Below are positions 17,709-26,365 of a DNA stretch of 64,000 bases, one piece after another. This stretch comes from CBDFLA01 sp965248915. GTDB lineage: Bacteria; Pseudomonadota; Alphaproteobacteria; M2410. Below the pieces are notes generated by a model that was not told where the DNA came from, did not search any database, and saw nothing but the letters and a program-made list of their open reading frames with translations. Every line of letters starts with the position of its first letter. The first letter of the stretch is position 1. The translations under genes and the position numbers were made by a program. The DNA is taken from NCBI GenBank assembly GCA_965248915.1, contig OZ252216.1, positions 372,001-436,000 of the forward strand, given 5' to 3'.

Positions 17709-18119
17709 GAAACTTTCTCCTTACTGAACTAGCCCATTGCCATTATGATCAGCGAATTGCGCGAGACGCAAGTATGGAGGCTTCTGGAGAGTGGAAATTT
17801 CACGAATTTGTGTAACAGACCGGGCTGAACTACCGCTCGATCACGACGAAAGGTCCATACCTCAGGTTACTTCCCAAGTCCGGCCTTCGCGAATGAGAGC
17901 ATTGAGATCCGGTGGACCCAGCCTTCAGTGACTTTTTCATAGACAGTACATTGTCGGGCGAGCATGAGACCACATCCCAACCATTGCATGGAAGTTCGAT
18001 TTTGGAAGGACGCTTGCATCCATTTTGAGCACGTGGCCTTACGAACCCGTCGAATTATCCAGATTGTCATCAATATATTGCATCGGAGCTATTTCGATTT
18101 TGGTTTGGATCAAAGCGGT
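17709..18119. other. intergenic stretch with cytochrome promoter region and left cassette end
   Basis: This 411-bp stretch has no convincing gene. Its right-hand part from 17866 contains the left copy of the 56-bp direct repeat, followed by about 200 bp of AT-rich sequence belonging to the cassette. The part from 17709 to 17865 should hold the promoter of the class II cytochrome gene. No recognisable regulator site was seen. Short frames that include the repeat are only fragments of the korB 3' end. Confidence 0.6.
17866..17921 (-). repeat. left copy of 56-bp direct repeat (korB 3' end, attachment-site-like)
   Basis: It is identical base for base to 21186-21241. In the korB frame it encodes the last 18-19 codons (starting LGPPDLN, ending WEVT) and is followed by its own TGA stop, whereas the right copy ends in TAG. 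It has no upstream korB coding sequence, so it is a displaced gene end. This is what integration of an element at the 3' end of korB would leave behind. Confidence 0.9.
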
Positions 18120-18644
18120 CTAAATCAGTACACACACTCCCGACCATACTAGCAAAATGCTCCCGATCAGGCCGAGAAGGGTCGGGGCTAAGACCTCAAC
18201 GCCTCGTCCAATACTTCGAATCTTCACGTTACTTTTGAAGGCAGTATTGACGATTTCTCTTTTTTCGTGCTCAAGAGCTCGGTCACTTTCTTCTGTCGAG
18301 GACTCCCTGTTGGTGTCAATTGCCCGCTTGCTGTTCCATGTCCGTTCAGCATTTTCAATGCGCCGCTCCAGTTTTGCTTGCTCCTCGTCTCGCCAGCGCA
18401 ACAAGGTGAACTTTGTGGTGTACATAATCAAGAGAATGGCAAGAAATATCAGAAGGGTTGCTTGCTCCAGCGGATCGGTCAATTCCAGGCCAATCCACGA
18501 GATTTTAGTTGGAATTGAATCTGTTAACCCAATGAAGATTGCTGCAAGTGACATTGGCAGCAACCGTCCTCCTGCGATTTTCGTGTCGTCCGAGAGCACA
18601 TTTCTGGTAACATTGTTCAGTCGGTTCAACTTCATTCCCTCCAT
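18120..18644 (-). CDS. small membrane protein of the cassette, candidate effector
   Basis: This 174-residue protein is not recognised as any family. Two hydrophobic segments lie near residues 28-41 (LLPMSLAAIFIGLT) and 63-78 (TLLIFLAILLIMYTT). A charged helical stretch rich in Glu, Arg and Lys spans about 80-140 and could form a coiled coil. A third segment ends the chain (APTLLGLIGSILLVWSGVCVLI). The start is 12 bp after the stop of the ATPase gene, which implies one transcript. A second in-frame Met three codons on could also serve. In two-gene defence systems an ATPase sensor is often paired with such a membrane protein that damages the cell envelope; here that role is inference only. Confidence 0.75.
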   Translation of the reverse strand: MEGMKLNRLNNVTRNVLSDDTKIAGGRLLPMSLAAIFIGLTDSIPTKISWIGLELTDPLEQATLLIFLAILLIMYTTKFTLLRWRDEEQAKLERRIENAERTWNSKRAIDTNRESSTEESDRALEHEKREIVNTAFKSNVKIRSIGRGVEVLAPTLLGLIGSILLVWSGVCVLI

Positions 18645-18656
18645 TTAGGCCTGATT

Positions 18657-21053
18657 TCATGCCTGCACATGTGTAAGTAGTGCGCGCCTCAAGTCTATCG
18701 CTCGAAGTCTAACCTCATCTAGATTTGAGATCATCCTTGCGCGTTTTTCAGAGAGATCATCTAGTATCTTTGTTTCACCGAATTCGTCGGGGTACAGATG
18801 GCGATACTCAGAACACCAGACACTGAGAGGTAGATCCCGAACATCAACGGGAAGCAGCTTTCGAAGATATGCGCGCAATGAGGATTGCAAATTGTAGGAC
18901 AGGGTATTTCCTAGTCGCTCATCAATTTCAAACATTTTGCAGTAATGATTCAGGCGGTTCTGACCGACGCCGTGGGCACCTCTGACATCGTCGATCAAAG
19001 CCCGAACTTCGACCTCTTCAAAGTGTAAGATATTTAGCCGAAGGTTGTTTATCACGGCTTGCAACTTCCAAATCGGATCGTAGTAGCGTTCAACAGGAGA
19101 AATGTGGTTTGGGTAGATGTCCTTATTCAGAACCAGGTATATGGAAAGCCAAAAAAGAATCTCCGACTTGTTGAATAAGCTGCGAATGTAGAATCGGCCA
19201 CTTGGCAGGAGGAAAATGCGATCATCGCTACCGTATTCTCTGATTCCTTCGGATCGGGCGTTTGAGAAACCAGACCTTCGTGCGATGTAGACGAGTCCAT
19301 TTGGGTCTGGTTTGCGGGGGCGGTTCAGTACTTGAAGAGCGTGTTGCAGATTGTTTTCTGGTACTCCGAGCCAAAGAAAATCTCTTGCGATATCATCGTA
19401 AGGAATGGAAGAGTGATCGTTCAGCTCGGTGCGGTCAAGTCCGGACGGTTCGTGTATTTTGACGTCCAGGTATTTTAGGACCTTCAAGGTCAAAAAGTGA
19501 ATAGGAACATTCGATTTCTCCTCGCTTGTCGACCTATTGAAGTCCTCAATCCAATTCAATAGCTTTGGCCTTCTCAGGTCGCCTCCAGAACGGTGTGGGT
19601 CAAAGACCATATGCCGATAGATCAAATTTTGCACCACTCGCGACCGCTTTACGCCACGATGAAGTCGGGCACGTTCAACTCCATCATAGTCCAAAACTGA
19701 CTCAAAGACTCTTTGAAACGTCAGGTCATTGTCTTGACCCCGAAGAAACATCTCAAAGAGATTGAATAGGTGAACGCCGATGCGCCGCAATCCAAAATTG
19801 TGCCATTCAGACAGTTCAACAAAGGCATCCGAAGGAACGATCAGCTCCACCAACTTCGCAAATCCATCTTTGTGTCGCTGAAGAAATTCCGTTGTCGACA
19901 TTCCAAACCGTTCTCTGCACCATAATTCAACTTTCTGTCGGTCGCGATCAGACTCGAAGACTTGATTTACGTGTGAAATGAGGTAGTTGAATCGATTGTC
20001 CGCAAAATCCTGCATAATGTTTTTGGCTTGAGCAGGGAGCGATGCTTGTTTATCTATCGCCAATTGAATCTTGTCATAAGTGCTAAGGAACTCAGCAGTC
20101 TCGTTACGAATTCGTGCTCGGTTTTCCTCTCGAATACAGATCGCCATGCATACCGATCGGTCATCTGGGATACAGAATTGCTCAAGAGACTCGACGAGGG
20201 CTTGCTGGATTGCAACCGGATAGTCGTCGATGTTGTCCAAAATAATAACAATGTGACCGTATTGAGATCGATTTATGAAGGCGATGAGATTCTGTAGCAG
20301 ATCCAATGGATCTTCGAGCTGGTTCATTGCGTTCTCGTAAAATGCAGAGAACGGCGGTTTGGAAATTTGGTTTTGCCACTCTTTGAATGTCTTCGGAAAA
20401 ACCGTCTTGGAGTTGTGAATTGATTCTCTCAGTCGGCGGAACTTGTCTCTACTCTCGAATTGTGCCTTTTGCCATTCGTCTCTAAGGGACAACGCAGTTG
20501 GGTCGCTTGTGAAGACCTGATCACCAATCAGCGTCTCAATCAATCGGTCCGAAATCTTGGACCAAAATATTGCCAATTGGCCTTGATGGTTGTCCGACAA
20601 TCCCAGACTTCCAATGTCACGCTTGAAGTGTTGGCTTGAATCTCCTCCCAACTGGATTGTGTGTCCATCTACATACAGGATTGTATTTTTATATGATTCG
20701 TATTCTCGAGCCGCGGCAGTCGCCAATGTAGTTTTTCCACAACCGACAAATCCGCTTATCAAGACACGTTTTGAGTTTGCGAACCTGTCGATGAGACGAT
20801 TGTGTTGCTGACGACGGACATAAATCTCTTCAAAGAAAGTATGCGTCAAGTCACTTCTGAGTTGAACCAACATATCTTCGCTGTCACCAAATTCTTGTGG
20901 ATACCTATCGCTGTTCGAGAATTTGAGTACGAGTTGCATTACGCTAGTAAACTTGGCGAGGAGAGAATCAGAATGGTCAATCTCATCCATTGCCAGAAAC
21001 GACGTTGGAATTCGGTTTAAGTGACGTTCAAATTCCATCTGAACCCCCATCAT
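18657..21053 (-). CDS. large P-loop ATPase of the cassette (STAND-like)
   Basis: The protein has 798 residues. An N-terminal region of about 95 residues precedes Walker A GFVGCGKTT at 101-109. Walker B is HIVIILDNIDD at 267-277, and a sensor-like CIREENRARIR lies at 306-316. A region near 570-640 resembles a winged helix, ending in IFLLPSGRFYI. The remaining C-terminal part is helical with no repeats that I can name. No membrane segments, nuclease motifs or TIR motif are seen. The architecture fits STAND/AAA-type NTPases that act as sensors. It is first in a two-gene unit with the membrane-protein gene. Its position between direct repeats suggests an accessory, possibly anti-phage, role. Family and function are unproven. 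Confidence 0.82.
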   Translation of the reverse strand: MMGVQMEFERHLNRIPTSFLAMDEIDHSDSLLAKFTSVMQLVLKFSNSDRYPQEFGDSEDMLVQLRSDLTHTFFEEIYVRRQQHNRLIDRFANSKRVLISGFVGCGKTTLATAAAREYESYKNTILYVDGHTIQLGGDSSQHFKRDIGSLGLSDNHQGQLAIFWSKISDRLIETLIGDQVFTSDPTALSLRDEWQKAQFESRDKFRRLRESIHNSKTVFPKTFKEWQNQISKPPFSAFYENAMNQLEDPLDLLQNLIAFINRSQYGHIVIILDNIDDYPVAIQQALVESLEQFCIPDDRSVCMAICIREENRARIRNETAEFLSTYDKIQLAIDKQASLPAQAKNIMQDFADNRFNYLISHVNQVFESDRDRQKVELWCRERFGMSTTEFLQRHKDGFAKLVELIVPSDAFVELSEWHNFGLRRIGVHLFNLFEMFLRGQDNDLTFQRVFESVLDYDGVERARLHRGVKRSRVVQNLIYRHMVFDPHRSGGDLRRPKLLNWIEDFNRSTSEEKSNVPIHFLTLKVLKYLDVKIHEPSGLDRTELNDHSSIPYDDIARDFLWLGVPENNLQHALQVLNRPRKPDPNGLVYIARRSGFSNARSEGIREYGSDDRIFLLPSGRFYIRSLFNKSEILFWLSIYLVLNKDIYPNHISPVERYYDPIWKLQAVINNLRLNILHFEEVEVRALIDDVRGAHGVGQNRLNHYCKMFEIDERLGNTLSYNLQSSLRAYLRKLLPVDVRDLPLSVWCSEYRHLYPDEFGETKILDDLSEKRARMISNLDEVRLRAIDLRRALLTHVQA

Positions 21054-21154
21054 TTTGCCAGTGAAAGGCAGTGTATACTGAAACGGGCAGCTATCGCTAT
21101 GTGCAAATGTTTTGATTTAGTCGCCTACAACTCGACACGACTAGGACGCGTCAA

Positions 21155-21185
21155 ATAGCAAACTGAAGAGAATACAAATTGCTAT
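21155..21185. repeat. 7-bp inverted repeat abutting the right direct repeat
   Basis: ATAGCAA at 21155-21161 is repeated in inverted form as TTGCTAT at 21179-21185, directly next to the first base of the right 56-bp repeat. It includes the korB stop codon brought by the cassette. Recombinase arm or core sites often look like this, but a chance match of this length is possible. Confidence 0.4.
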
Positions 21186-22207
21186 GTTACTTCCCAAGTC
21201 CGGCCTTCGCGAATGAGAGCATTGAGATCCGGTGGACCCAGTTTCTTGCGAATCTCTTCCGTTTGAGCGTATACCGCTTCTTCAAACGGCTGAGCCGGGT
21301 CTTCATAAACAACACCAAGGACAACAGGGAAATCCGGCCTCGGCAAACTAAAGAGCATTTGTGCCAAGGTATCATTAGTCTGATCATGGATGAGAACATC
21401 CTCTTCGCTCACCCCATCTTCACCGATTGTCACAGATTCTATTTCCAGGAGACCCGGCTTTAGCCTGAGTCCTTTGTTCTTTTCTTTGCCGTAGATCATG
21501 CGTTCGCCATGAGCGACCTGAAGTTGATTGTCGGCGGCGGTCTTCTTGTCAGTGAAGTCCGCAAAAGTGCCGTCGTTGTAAACCAGACAGTTCTGATAAA
21601 TTTCAATGAACGACGCGCCCTTGTGAGCATGGGACCGCTTGACAATTTCCGGCATCTGTTTTTGTGCAGTGTCGATAGCGCGTGCGATAAACCGCGCGCC
21701 GGACCCAAGTGCAAATGCGCAGGGGTTTAGGTTTCGGTCAACAGATCCGTATGGCGTCGATGGTGTTCTGAGCCCACTGTGTGTCGTCGGCGAGAACTGA
21801 CCCTTGGTGAGGCCATAGATTTCATTGTTGAAGAGCAAGATGTTGATGTCAACGTTACGGCGAAGAACATGCAACATGTGGTTTCCGCCAATTGATAGGC
21901 CGTCACCATCACCGGTCACCAGCCAAACGTCGAGATCAGGATTAGCGAGTTTTACGCCGGTCGCGATTGACGGCGCGCGTCCGTGGATCGTATGAAACCC
22001 ATACGTCGACATGTAGTATGGAAACCGCGACGAACATCCGATGCCAGAAATGAAAACCGTGTCTTCCTTGGCGCGTCCAATGTCAGCAAGTGTTCTTTGA
22101 ATGCCTTTGAGAATGGCGTAGTCGCCACAGCCAGGACACCACCGAACCTCTTGATCGGAAGCAAAATCCTTCTGCGTCATTTTCTCTGATTTTACGGCAA
22201 CATTCAT
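21182..22207 (-). CDS. korB: 2-oxoacid:ferredoxin oxidoreductase, beta subunit
   Basis: The 341-residue beta subunit carries the ThDP site: GDGDGLSIGGNHMLHV near residue 100, followed by the NNEIYGLTKGQ segment. Cysteines in WCPGCGDYAI and GIGCSSRFPYY fit the [4Fe-4S] ligands. With KorA it converts 2-oxoglutarate or another 2-oxoacid to the acyl-CoA, reducing ferredoxin. It starts 11 bp after korA. Its last codons and stop lie within and beside the right copy of the 56-bp repeat, so the present C-terminus appears to be supplied by the inserted cassette while coding the same residues. The choice between 2-oxoglutarate and pyruvate cannot be made by eye. Confidence 0.92.
   Translation of the reverse strand: MNVAVKSEKMTQKDFASDQEVRWCPGCGDYAILKGIQRTLADIGRAKEDTVFISGIGCSSRFPYYMSTYGFHTIHGRAPSIATGVKLANPDLDVWLVTGDGDGLSIGGNHMLHVLRRNVDINILLFNNEIYGLTKGQFSPTTHSGLRTPSTPYGSVDRNLNPCAFALGSGARFIARAIDTAQKQMPEIVKRSHAHKGASFIEIYQNCLVYNDGTFADFTDKKTAADNQLQVAHGERMIYGKEKNKGLRLKPGLLEIESVTIGEDGVSEEDVLIHDQTNDTLAQMLFSLPRPDFPVVLGVVYEDPAQPFEEAVYAQTEEIRKKLGPPDLNALIREGRTWEVT
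21186..21241 (-). repeat. right copy of 56-bp direct repeat (functional korB 3' end)
   Basis: It is identical to 17866-17921. It forms the in-frame end of the intact korB gene, with the stop TAG just outside the repeat. If the cassette integrated by site-specific recombination, this copy came with the element and restored the reading frame of korB. Confidence 0.9.
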
Positions 22208-22218
22208 GACGCCTACTC

Positions 22219-24105
22219 CTATTCCGCCGCCTTGGCAGGTAATTCTCTCGAAATGGCTTCCATGATCTCAGCGATCTTAAAGGGTTGGCCAGAAACTTTG
22301 TTGAGGGGAACCGCAGGAACCAAGAACTGGTCTCTGAGGGCAGTAATCAATTGCCCCATATTCATTTCCGGGACCAGGACATGGTCAAACCGAGACAGCA
22401 ACTCCCCAAGATTGGCCGGGAACGGAGACAGATGGCGCAAATGGATGTGGCTTACATCCCCGCCCTGGCTGCGCATGCGTGCGATCGCTTGTGAGATGGG
22501 TCCAAAAGTAGATCCCCAACCGACGACCGCCAATGTACCGGAGGTGTTGCCTTGCGAAACTTCCTGTTTCGGAATGTCATTGGCAATACCAGCAATCTTG
22601 TTATGACGCACGAGCGTCATCTTTTGGTGGTTGTCGGCATCGTAAGAAATATGACCTGTGTCGTAGGATTTTTCGATTCCTCCGATACGGTGTTCAAGAC
22701 CAGCGGTGCCTGGCTTTGGCCAAACACGTTTCAGTGTCTTTGGATCGCGTTTCATCGGATTGAATTCGTCGCCGTCAATGTCATCCGTCGTCGCAAATTG
22801 AACCGGAAATGGTTCGAGTTTTGAAAGATCGGGAAGGGCCCAAGGCTCTGCAGCATTCGCGATGTAACCATCGGTGAGCAACATGACAGGCGTCATATAC
22901 TGCACAGCCAGCCTTACGGCTTCGATGGCGGCAAAGAAGCAATCACTCGGCGAACTTGATGAAATAACGGGGAGGGGGGCGTCGCCATTCCGGCCATAAA
23001 GTGCTTGGTAGAGATCGGACTGTTCCGTCTTGGTCGGCAATCCCGTCGAAGGGCCGCCACGCTGTGAGTTGACAATGACCAATGGCAACTCTGCGGAGAT
23101 GGCAAGTCCCATGGCCTCAGTTTTTAGGGCAATACCGGGGCCTGAACTGGATGTGATGCCAAGAGAGCCGGCAAATGACGCTCCGATGGCTGAACATATT
23201 GCCGCAATTTCATCTTCGGCTTGGAAAGTCACGATGTCGAAGGCCTTCATCTTCGAAAGCTCGTGCAGAACAGGAGAGGCTGGCGTAATCGGATAGGAGC
23301 CGAGCATGATGGGCAGGTTCGCGAGCTGCGCCCCAGCAACAAGTCCCCACGAAATAGCTTGGCTCCCCGTAACCGTTCGATAGACACCAGGTTTGCTTTT
23401 GGCTGAAGCAACCTGATAGCGCTTCAACCCAATTGAAAGCTCGGCTGTTTCACCATATGCGTGACCAGCATTGAGTGCTGAAATGTTTGAATCGCGAACC
23501 TCAGGCTTCTTGGCGAACTTCTCTTCCAACCAATCGCCGATCGGTTTGCGTTTACGCCCGAACATCCAAAGCATGAGGCCGAGGGTCCACATGTTCTTGC
23601 AGCGGAGCGCATCCTTGTTGCCCAGTCCAAAAGATTCGACCGATTCCATGGTGAGTTTCGAAATGTCGATTTCGATAACATGAAATTTTGCGAGCGTGTC
23701 GTTCTTTCGCGGATCTTCATCGAAGCCGGCTTTCGAGAGATTTCGATCTGTGAATGATCCACCATCAAGGACCACCATGCCGCCTTCGCGTAAAAGATCC
23801 AGATTTACTTTGAGGGCGGCCGGGTTCATGGCGACAAGAACATCTGGCGCATCGCCCGCCGTCATCACATCGTCAGATCCGAAATTGATTTGATATGCCG
23901 AGACACCAAAGGTTGTACCAATCGGCGCTCTGATTTCAGCTGGAAAGTCAGGGAAGGTCGACAGACCGCTTCCGGCGAGGGCGGTCGAGACCGCGAATTG
24001 CGATCCCGTAAGCTGCATTCCATCGCCCGAATCTCCTGCGAAGCGAACGACTACTGACTCCATGTGTTCAACGCCATTGGCGCCGTTTGTACTTTCAGTC
24101 GACAT
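22219..24105 (-). CDS. korA: 2-oxoacid:ferredoxin oxidoreductase, alpha subunit (gamma-alpha fusion)
   Basis: The 628-residue protein is a fusion of the gamma domain (residues about 15-190, starting VRFAGDSGDGMQLTGSQFA) and the alpha domain (from about 215, with GNQA-like TGSQAISWGLVAGAQ and GSYPITPASPVLHELS). EDEIAAICSAIGASFAG and NSQRGGPSTGLPTKTEQSDL are strong alpha-subunit markers. This fused form is typical of KorAB 2-oxoglutarate:ferredoxin oxidoreductases of aerobic and facultative bacteria. The gene is first of the korAB pair. Upstream lies a 400-bp stretch without genes, which should hold the promoter. Such enzymes can run without NAD and fit the low-oxygen lifestyle suggested by the denitrification genes. 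Confidence 0.92.
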   Translation of the reverse strand: MSTESTNGANGVEHMESVVVRFAGDSGDGMQLTGSQFAVSTALAGSGLSTFPDFPAEIRAPIGTTFGVSAYQINFGSDDVMTAGDAPDVLVAMNPAALKVNLDLLREGGMVVLDGGSFTDRNLSKAGFDEDPRKNDTLAKFHVIEIDISKLTMESVESFGLGNKDALRCKNMWTLGLMLWMFGRKRKPIGDWLEEKFAKKPEVRDSNISALNAGHAYGETAELSIGLKRYQVASAKSKPGVYRTVTGSQAISWGLVAGAQLANLPIMLGSYPITPASPVLHELSKMKAFDIVTFQAEDEIAAICSAIGASFAGSLGITSSSGPGIALKTEAMGLAISAELPLVIVNSQRGGPSTGLPTKTEQSDLYQALYGRNGDAPLPVISSSSPSDCFFAAIEAVRLAVQYMTPVMLLTDGYIANAAEPWALPDLSKLEPFPVQFATTDDIDGDEFNPMKRDPKTLKRVWPKPGTAGLEHRIGGIEKSYDTGHISYDADNHQKMTLVRHNKIAGIANDIPKQEVSQGNTSGTLAVVGWGSTFGPISQAIARMRSQGGDVSHIHLRHLSPFPANLGELLSRFDHVLVPEMNMGQLITALRDQFLVPAVPLNKVSGQPFKIAEIMEAISRELPAKAAE

Positions 24106-24505
24106 TTTTTGGTCACACTCTGCAAATCAAATTTTCTCATTAAATACATAAAATCTGAGGCTGCAACTACGACTTGATCCCTGAGGGCATGCCTCACATT
24201 GTCACGCCCACTTTGGGCGCCGTGGCCGCCAATTCACCATCGTGGCTCCAAAAGAGTAGGAATTGGTGAACTTGAGCCCTGGGGTTCGGCAATTGGCAAT
24301 ACAAACTCCCAAGTGGCCGACTGTTACTGTTGACAATTCAATGGGTTAGCTTGCCCACTCAGGGATAGAAGCTGGGCTGCCGCGGGATGTCGGCCCAAGC
24401 TACCGGTCCAACAATTTCAGATGGGCCACGGCAAATAGGCGCTACGACCTCGATAGACACGTTCTTGAGATCGCTGTCGCAGATTCAACACAGACAAAGA
24501 GACCG
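24106..24505. other. 400-bp intergenic region between korA and an ABC-F gene
   Basis: I see no gene here. The sequence has short palindromes (GAGGGCATGCCTC near 24183 and GCCCACTTTGGGC near 24208) that could form hairpins, one of which may end the ABC-F transcript arriving from the right. The korA promoter should lie at the left edge. No Fnr-type box was found. Confidence 0.45.
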
Positions 24506-26134
24506 CTATTGCATCAATTCACCCAACTCAGACATTTCCCAGCGAAGATCAAGGTCAAGCTCGGCCAGAAAAGTCTCGTCATGGGAGGTCACAATCATGG
24601 CGCCACCGTGGTTGCGCAGCGCAGTGGTGACCGCCGCGAGACCGTCGAGATCAAGATGATTGGTCGGCTCATCCAATAGAAGAAGCTGGGGAGGGTGCTG
24701 GCCACCAAGAAGGCACGCGAGCGCGGCCCGCATGCGCTCACCACCGCTTAGCCATCGAACCGGCTTGGTGCTCTCAGCGCCCTTAAACATGAACATGGCG
24801 AGCACTGAGTGGCAACGATTTACCGGCAAGTCTGGATTGATAGCGGTGAAGTTCTCTTGAACCGATAACGCGGGGTCGAGGACCTTTGTGTGTTGATCAA
24901 GGTAGGCCCAATGGTCAACATGAACTTCGATGGATCCATGATGGGGGTTCAATGATCCATCAAGTAAACGGAGCAATGTTGTCTTCCCGGAGCCATTGGC
25001 GCCGGTAAGGGCGATCTTTCTTGCTCCAACCAGCTCGAAGGTGAGGTCTTGAATAGTGGTCGGTTGTCCGTCTAAGAATGAAAACTGCAACCCAGTAACA
25101 GACAGAATTTTCTGACGCTCACGCACCACGACCTTAGGCAACGTCAGAGAGAGATGAACATCTCGTTCGACCGCCTTTGCCGCGCGTGCATGTTTGGTAT
25201 TGGCCTGTTCGATCTTTCGAACGAATTTTGTAGCATCCTTGGATTTGGTTTTCTCTGCGCGTGCCTTTTGGCTGTCAAAATACGACTTCGGTGCGTCGCG
25301 TCGTTTTCTATCGGCCCTCCCCTTCGCATCACGTTGCTGAGCCTTTTCTTTGGATCGTTGCTCCACTCGGTTTGCGGTTTTTCGTTGCCGACCGGCCTCC
25401 TCGAACTTCGAACGCGCTGCTGCGCGCTCAATATCTTTTTGCGTAACGAAGTCGTCATAGCTGCCGGAATAAACCTGAAATCCTAGCTCCGTCATTTCAA
25501 TGATGCGATCTGCCATCGATAGGATTCGTCTGTCGTGGCTAACGATGAGTGCGCCATTATTCCACTGACGCAAAAACTCGTACACATACTCTCTTGCATG
25601 AATGTCGAGGTGATTGGTGGGTTCATCCAAGATCAGGAATGACGGCTCGACGAAAAGGAGCCGCGCTAGATCAACTCGTGTGCGCTGACCGCCACTGAGT
25701 GTGTGGAGTGGCCTCTCCCAAGAAATATCAGGAAGTCCAAGTCGTGATAGCGCGATCTCCGCTTTGGTGATTTCGGCCCAAACGTCCTCAACACCTTCAA
25801 TTTCCTCAAGTATTCCATGCCCGCCTTCGATCTGCTTAATGGTCTGCAGTTTTTGGGTGAGGTCAAACACGTCGGCGATTGTTGGATCTTCGCAAAGGGG
25901 GACTTCCTGTGCCAGGTATCCGACGGATCCTGAAGATGATGTTTGAATACCTGATTTTTCCTCAAGCCCAAGCAACGCGCGAACAAAACGTGTCTTGCCA
26001 ATGCCATTGCGGCCGATGAGAACGGTCCGCTCGCGATTGAAGGAAATCGTAAATGGGCGATTTACACCATCGCTAAGGAGTGATTGGGTAGAAGGAACCC
26101 TTGCGGAAAGGAGAGGTGCGTCGGAGCGGGACAT
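24506..26134 (-). CDS. ABC-F family ATP-binding protein
   Basis: The 542-residue protein has two ATPase domains and no membrane segment. Domain 1 has Walker A GRNGIGKTRFV near residue 42, signature LSGGQRTRVDLARLL and Walker B FLILDEPTNHLD. Domain 2 has GANGSGKTTLL, LSGGERMRAALACLL and LLLLDEPTNHLD. A basic linker of about 80 residues rich in Lys/Arg joins them. ABC-F proteins bind the ribosome E site and rescue stalled translation or protect from antibiotics. The linker type resembles the Uup/YheS-like groups more than known resistance proteins, but assignment needs a tree. No operon partner is evident. Confidence 0.92.
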   Translation of the reverse strand: MSRSDAPLLSARVPSTQSLLSDGVNRPFTISFNRERTVLIGRNGIGKTRFVRALLGLEEKSGIQTSSSGSVGYLAQEVPLCEDPTIADVFDLTQKLQTIKQIEGGHGILEEIEGVEDVWAEITKAEIALSRLGLPDISWERPLHTLSGGQRTRVDLARLLFVEPSFLILDEPTNHLDIHAREYVYEFLRQWNNGALIVSHDRRILSMADRIIEMTELGFQVYSGSYDDFVTQKDIERAAARSKFEEAGRQRKTANRVEQRSKEKAQQRDAKGRADRKRRDAPKSYFDSQKARAEKTKSKDATKFVRKIEQANTKHARAAKAVERDVHLSLTLPKVVVRERQKILSVTGLQFSFLDGQPTTIQDLTFELVGARKIALTGANGSGKTTLLRLLDGSLNPHHGSIEVHVDHWAYLDQHTKVLDPALSVQENFTAINPDLPVNRCHSVLAMFMFKGAESTKPVRWLSGGERMRAALACLLGGQHPPQLLLLDEPTNHLDLDGLAAVTTALRNHGGAMIVTSHDETFLAELDLDLRWEMSELGELMQ

Positions 26135-26288
26135 GATGAGAATCCAAAAGTGAGAGAGCGACAGAGCGAACAGTCTGTTGTGTAATCTCTCTCATAGAAT
26201 CCTCCACCGCGTGGCATATGCCCTTTTGGAATGCGTCAAAGTAGCAGGATCAAAGAAGTGGTGTCAAATGACATACTCTGTTAAGAAA

Positions 26289-26302
26289 TTGACCGTGCTC
26301 AA
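26289..26302 (+). promoter_or_regulatory. Fnr/DNR-type box upstream of ubiTUV (one mismatch)
   Basis: TTGAC-CGTG-CTCAA matches TTGAY-N4-RTCAA at all but one fixed position and ends 63 bp before the ubiT start. Control of O2-independent ubiquinone synthesis by Fnr-type regulators is known for ubiTUV in other bacteria, which supports the call. Confidence 0.55.
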
Positions 26303-26365
26303 GACGGAAATATATCTGAAGGATAGGATGATCCGAGACTTCATAGCTCCAACTCAAAGATCGCA

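Larger units (their letters stand above)
17866..21241 (-). mobile_element. 3.4 kb cassette bounded by 56-bp direct repeats at korB 3' end
   Basis: Two perfect 56-bp repeats, 3320 bp apart, enclose only two genes, both on the minus strand: a 798-residue P-loop ATPase and a 174-residue membrane protein. One repeat is the genuine end of korB and the other is a displaced copy of that end. The inside is visibly more AT-rich than the flanks and is unrelated to the housekeeping genes around it. No integrase, transposase or tRNA gene is present, so mobility must be supplied in trans or has been lost. The simplest reading is a small integrative cassette using korB's 3' end as attachment site. Direction of insertion is inferred; the repeats themselves are directly seen. 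Confidence 0.8.

Noticed and set aside
17867..18073. 68-codon frame on the minus strand over the left 56-bp repeat
   Set aside because: It reads the korB repeat in a different frame and has no own homology; it is a by-product of the displaced korB end.
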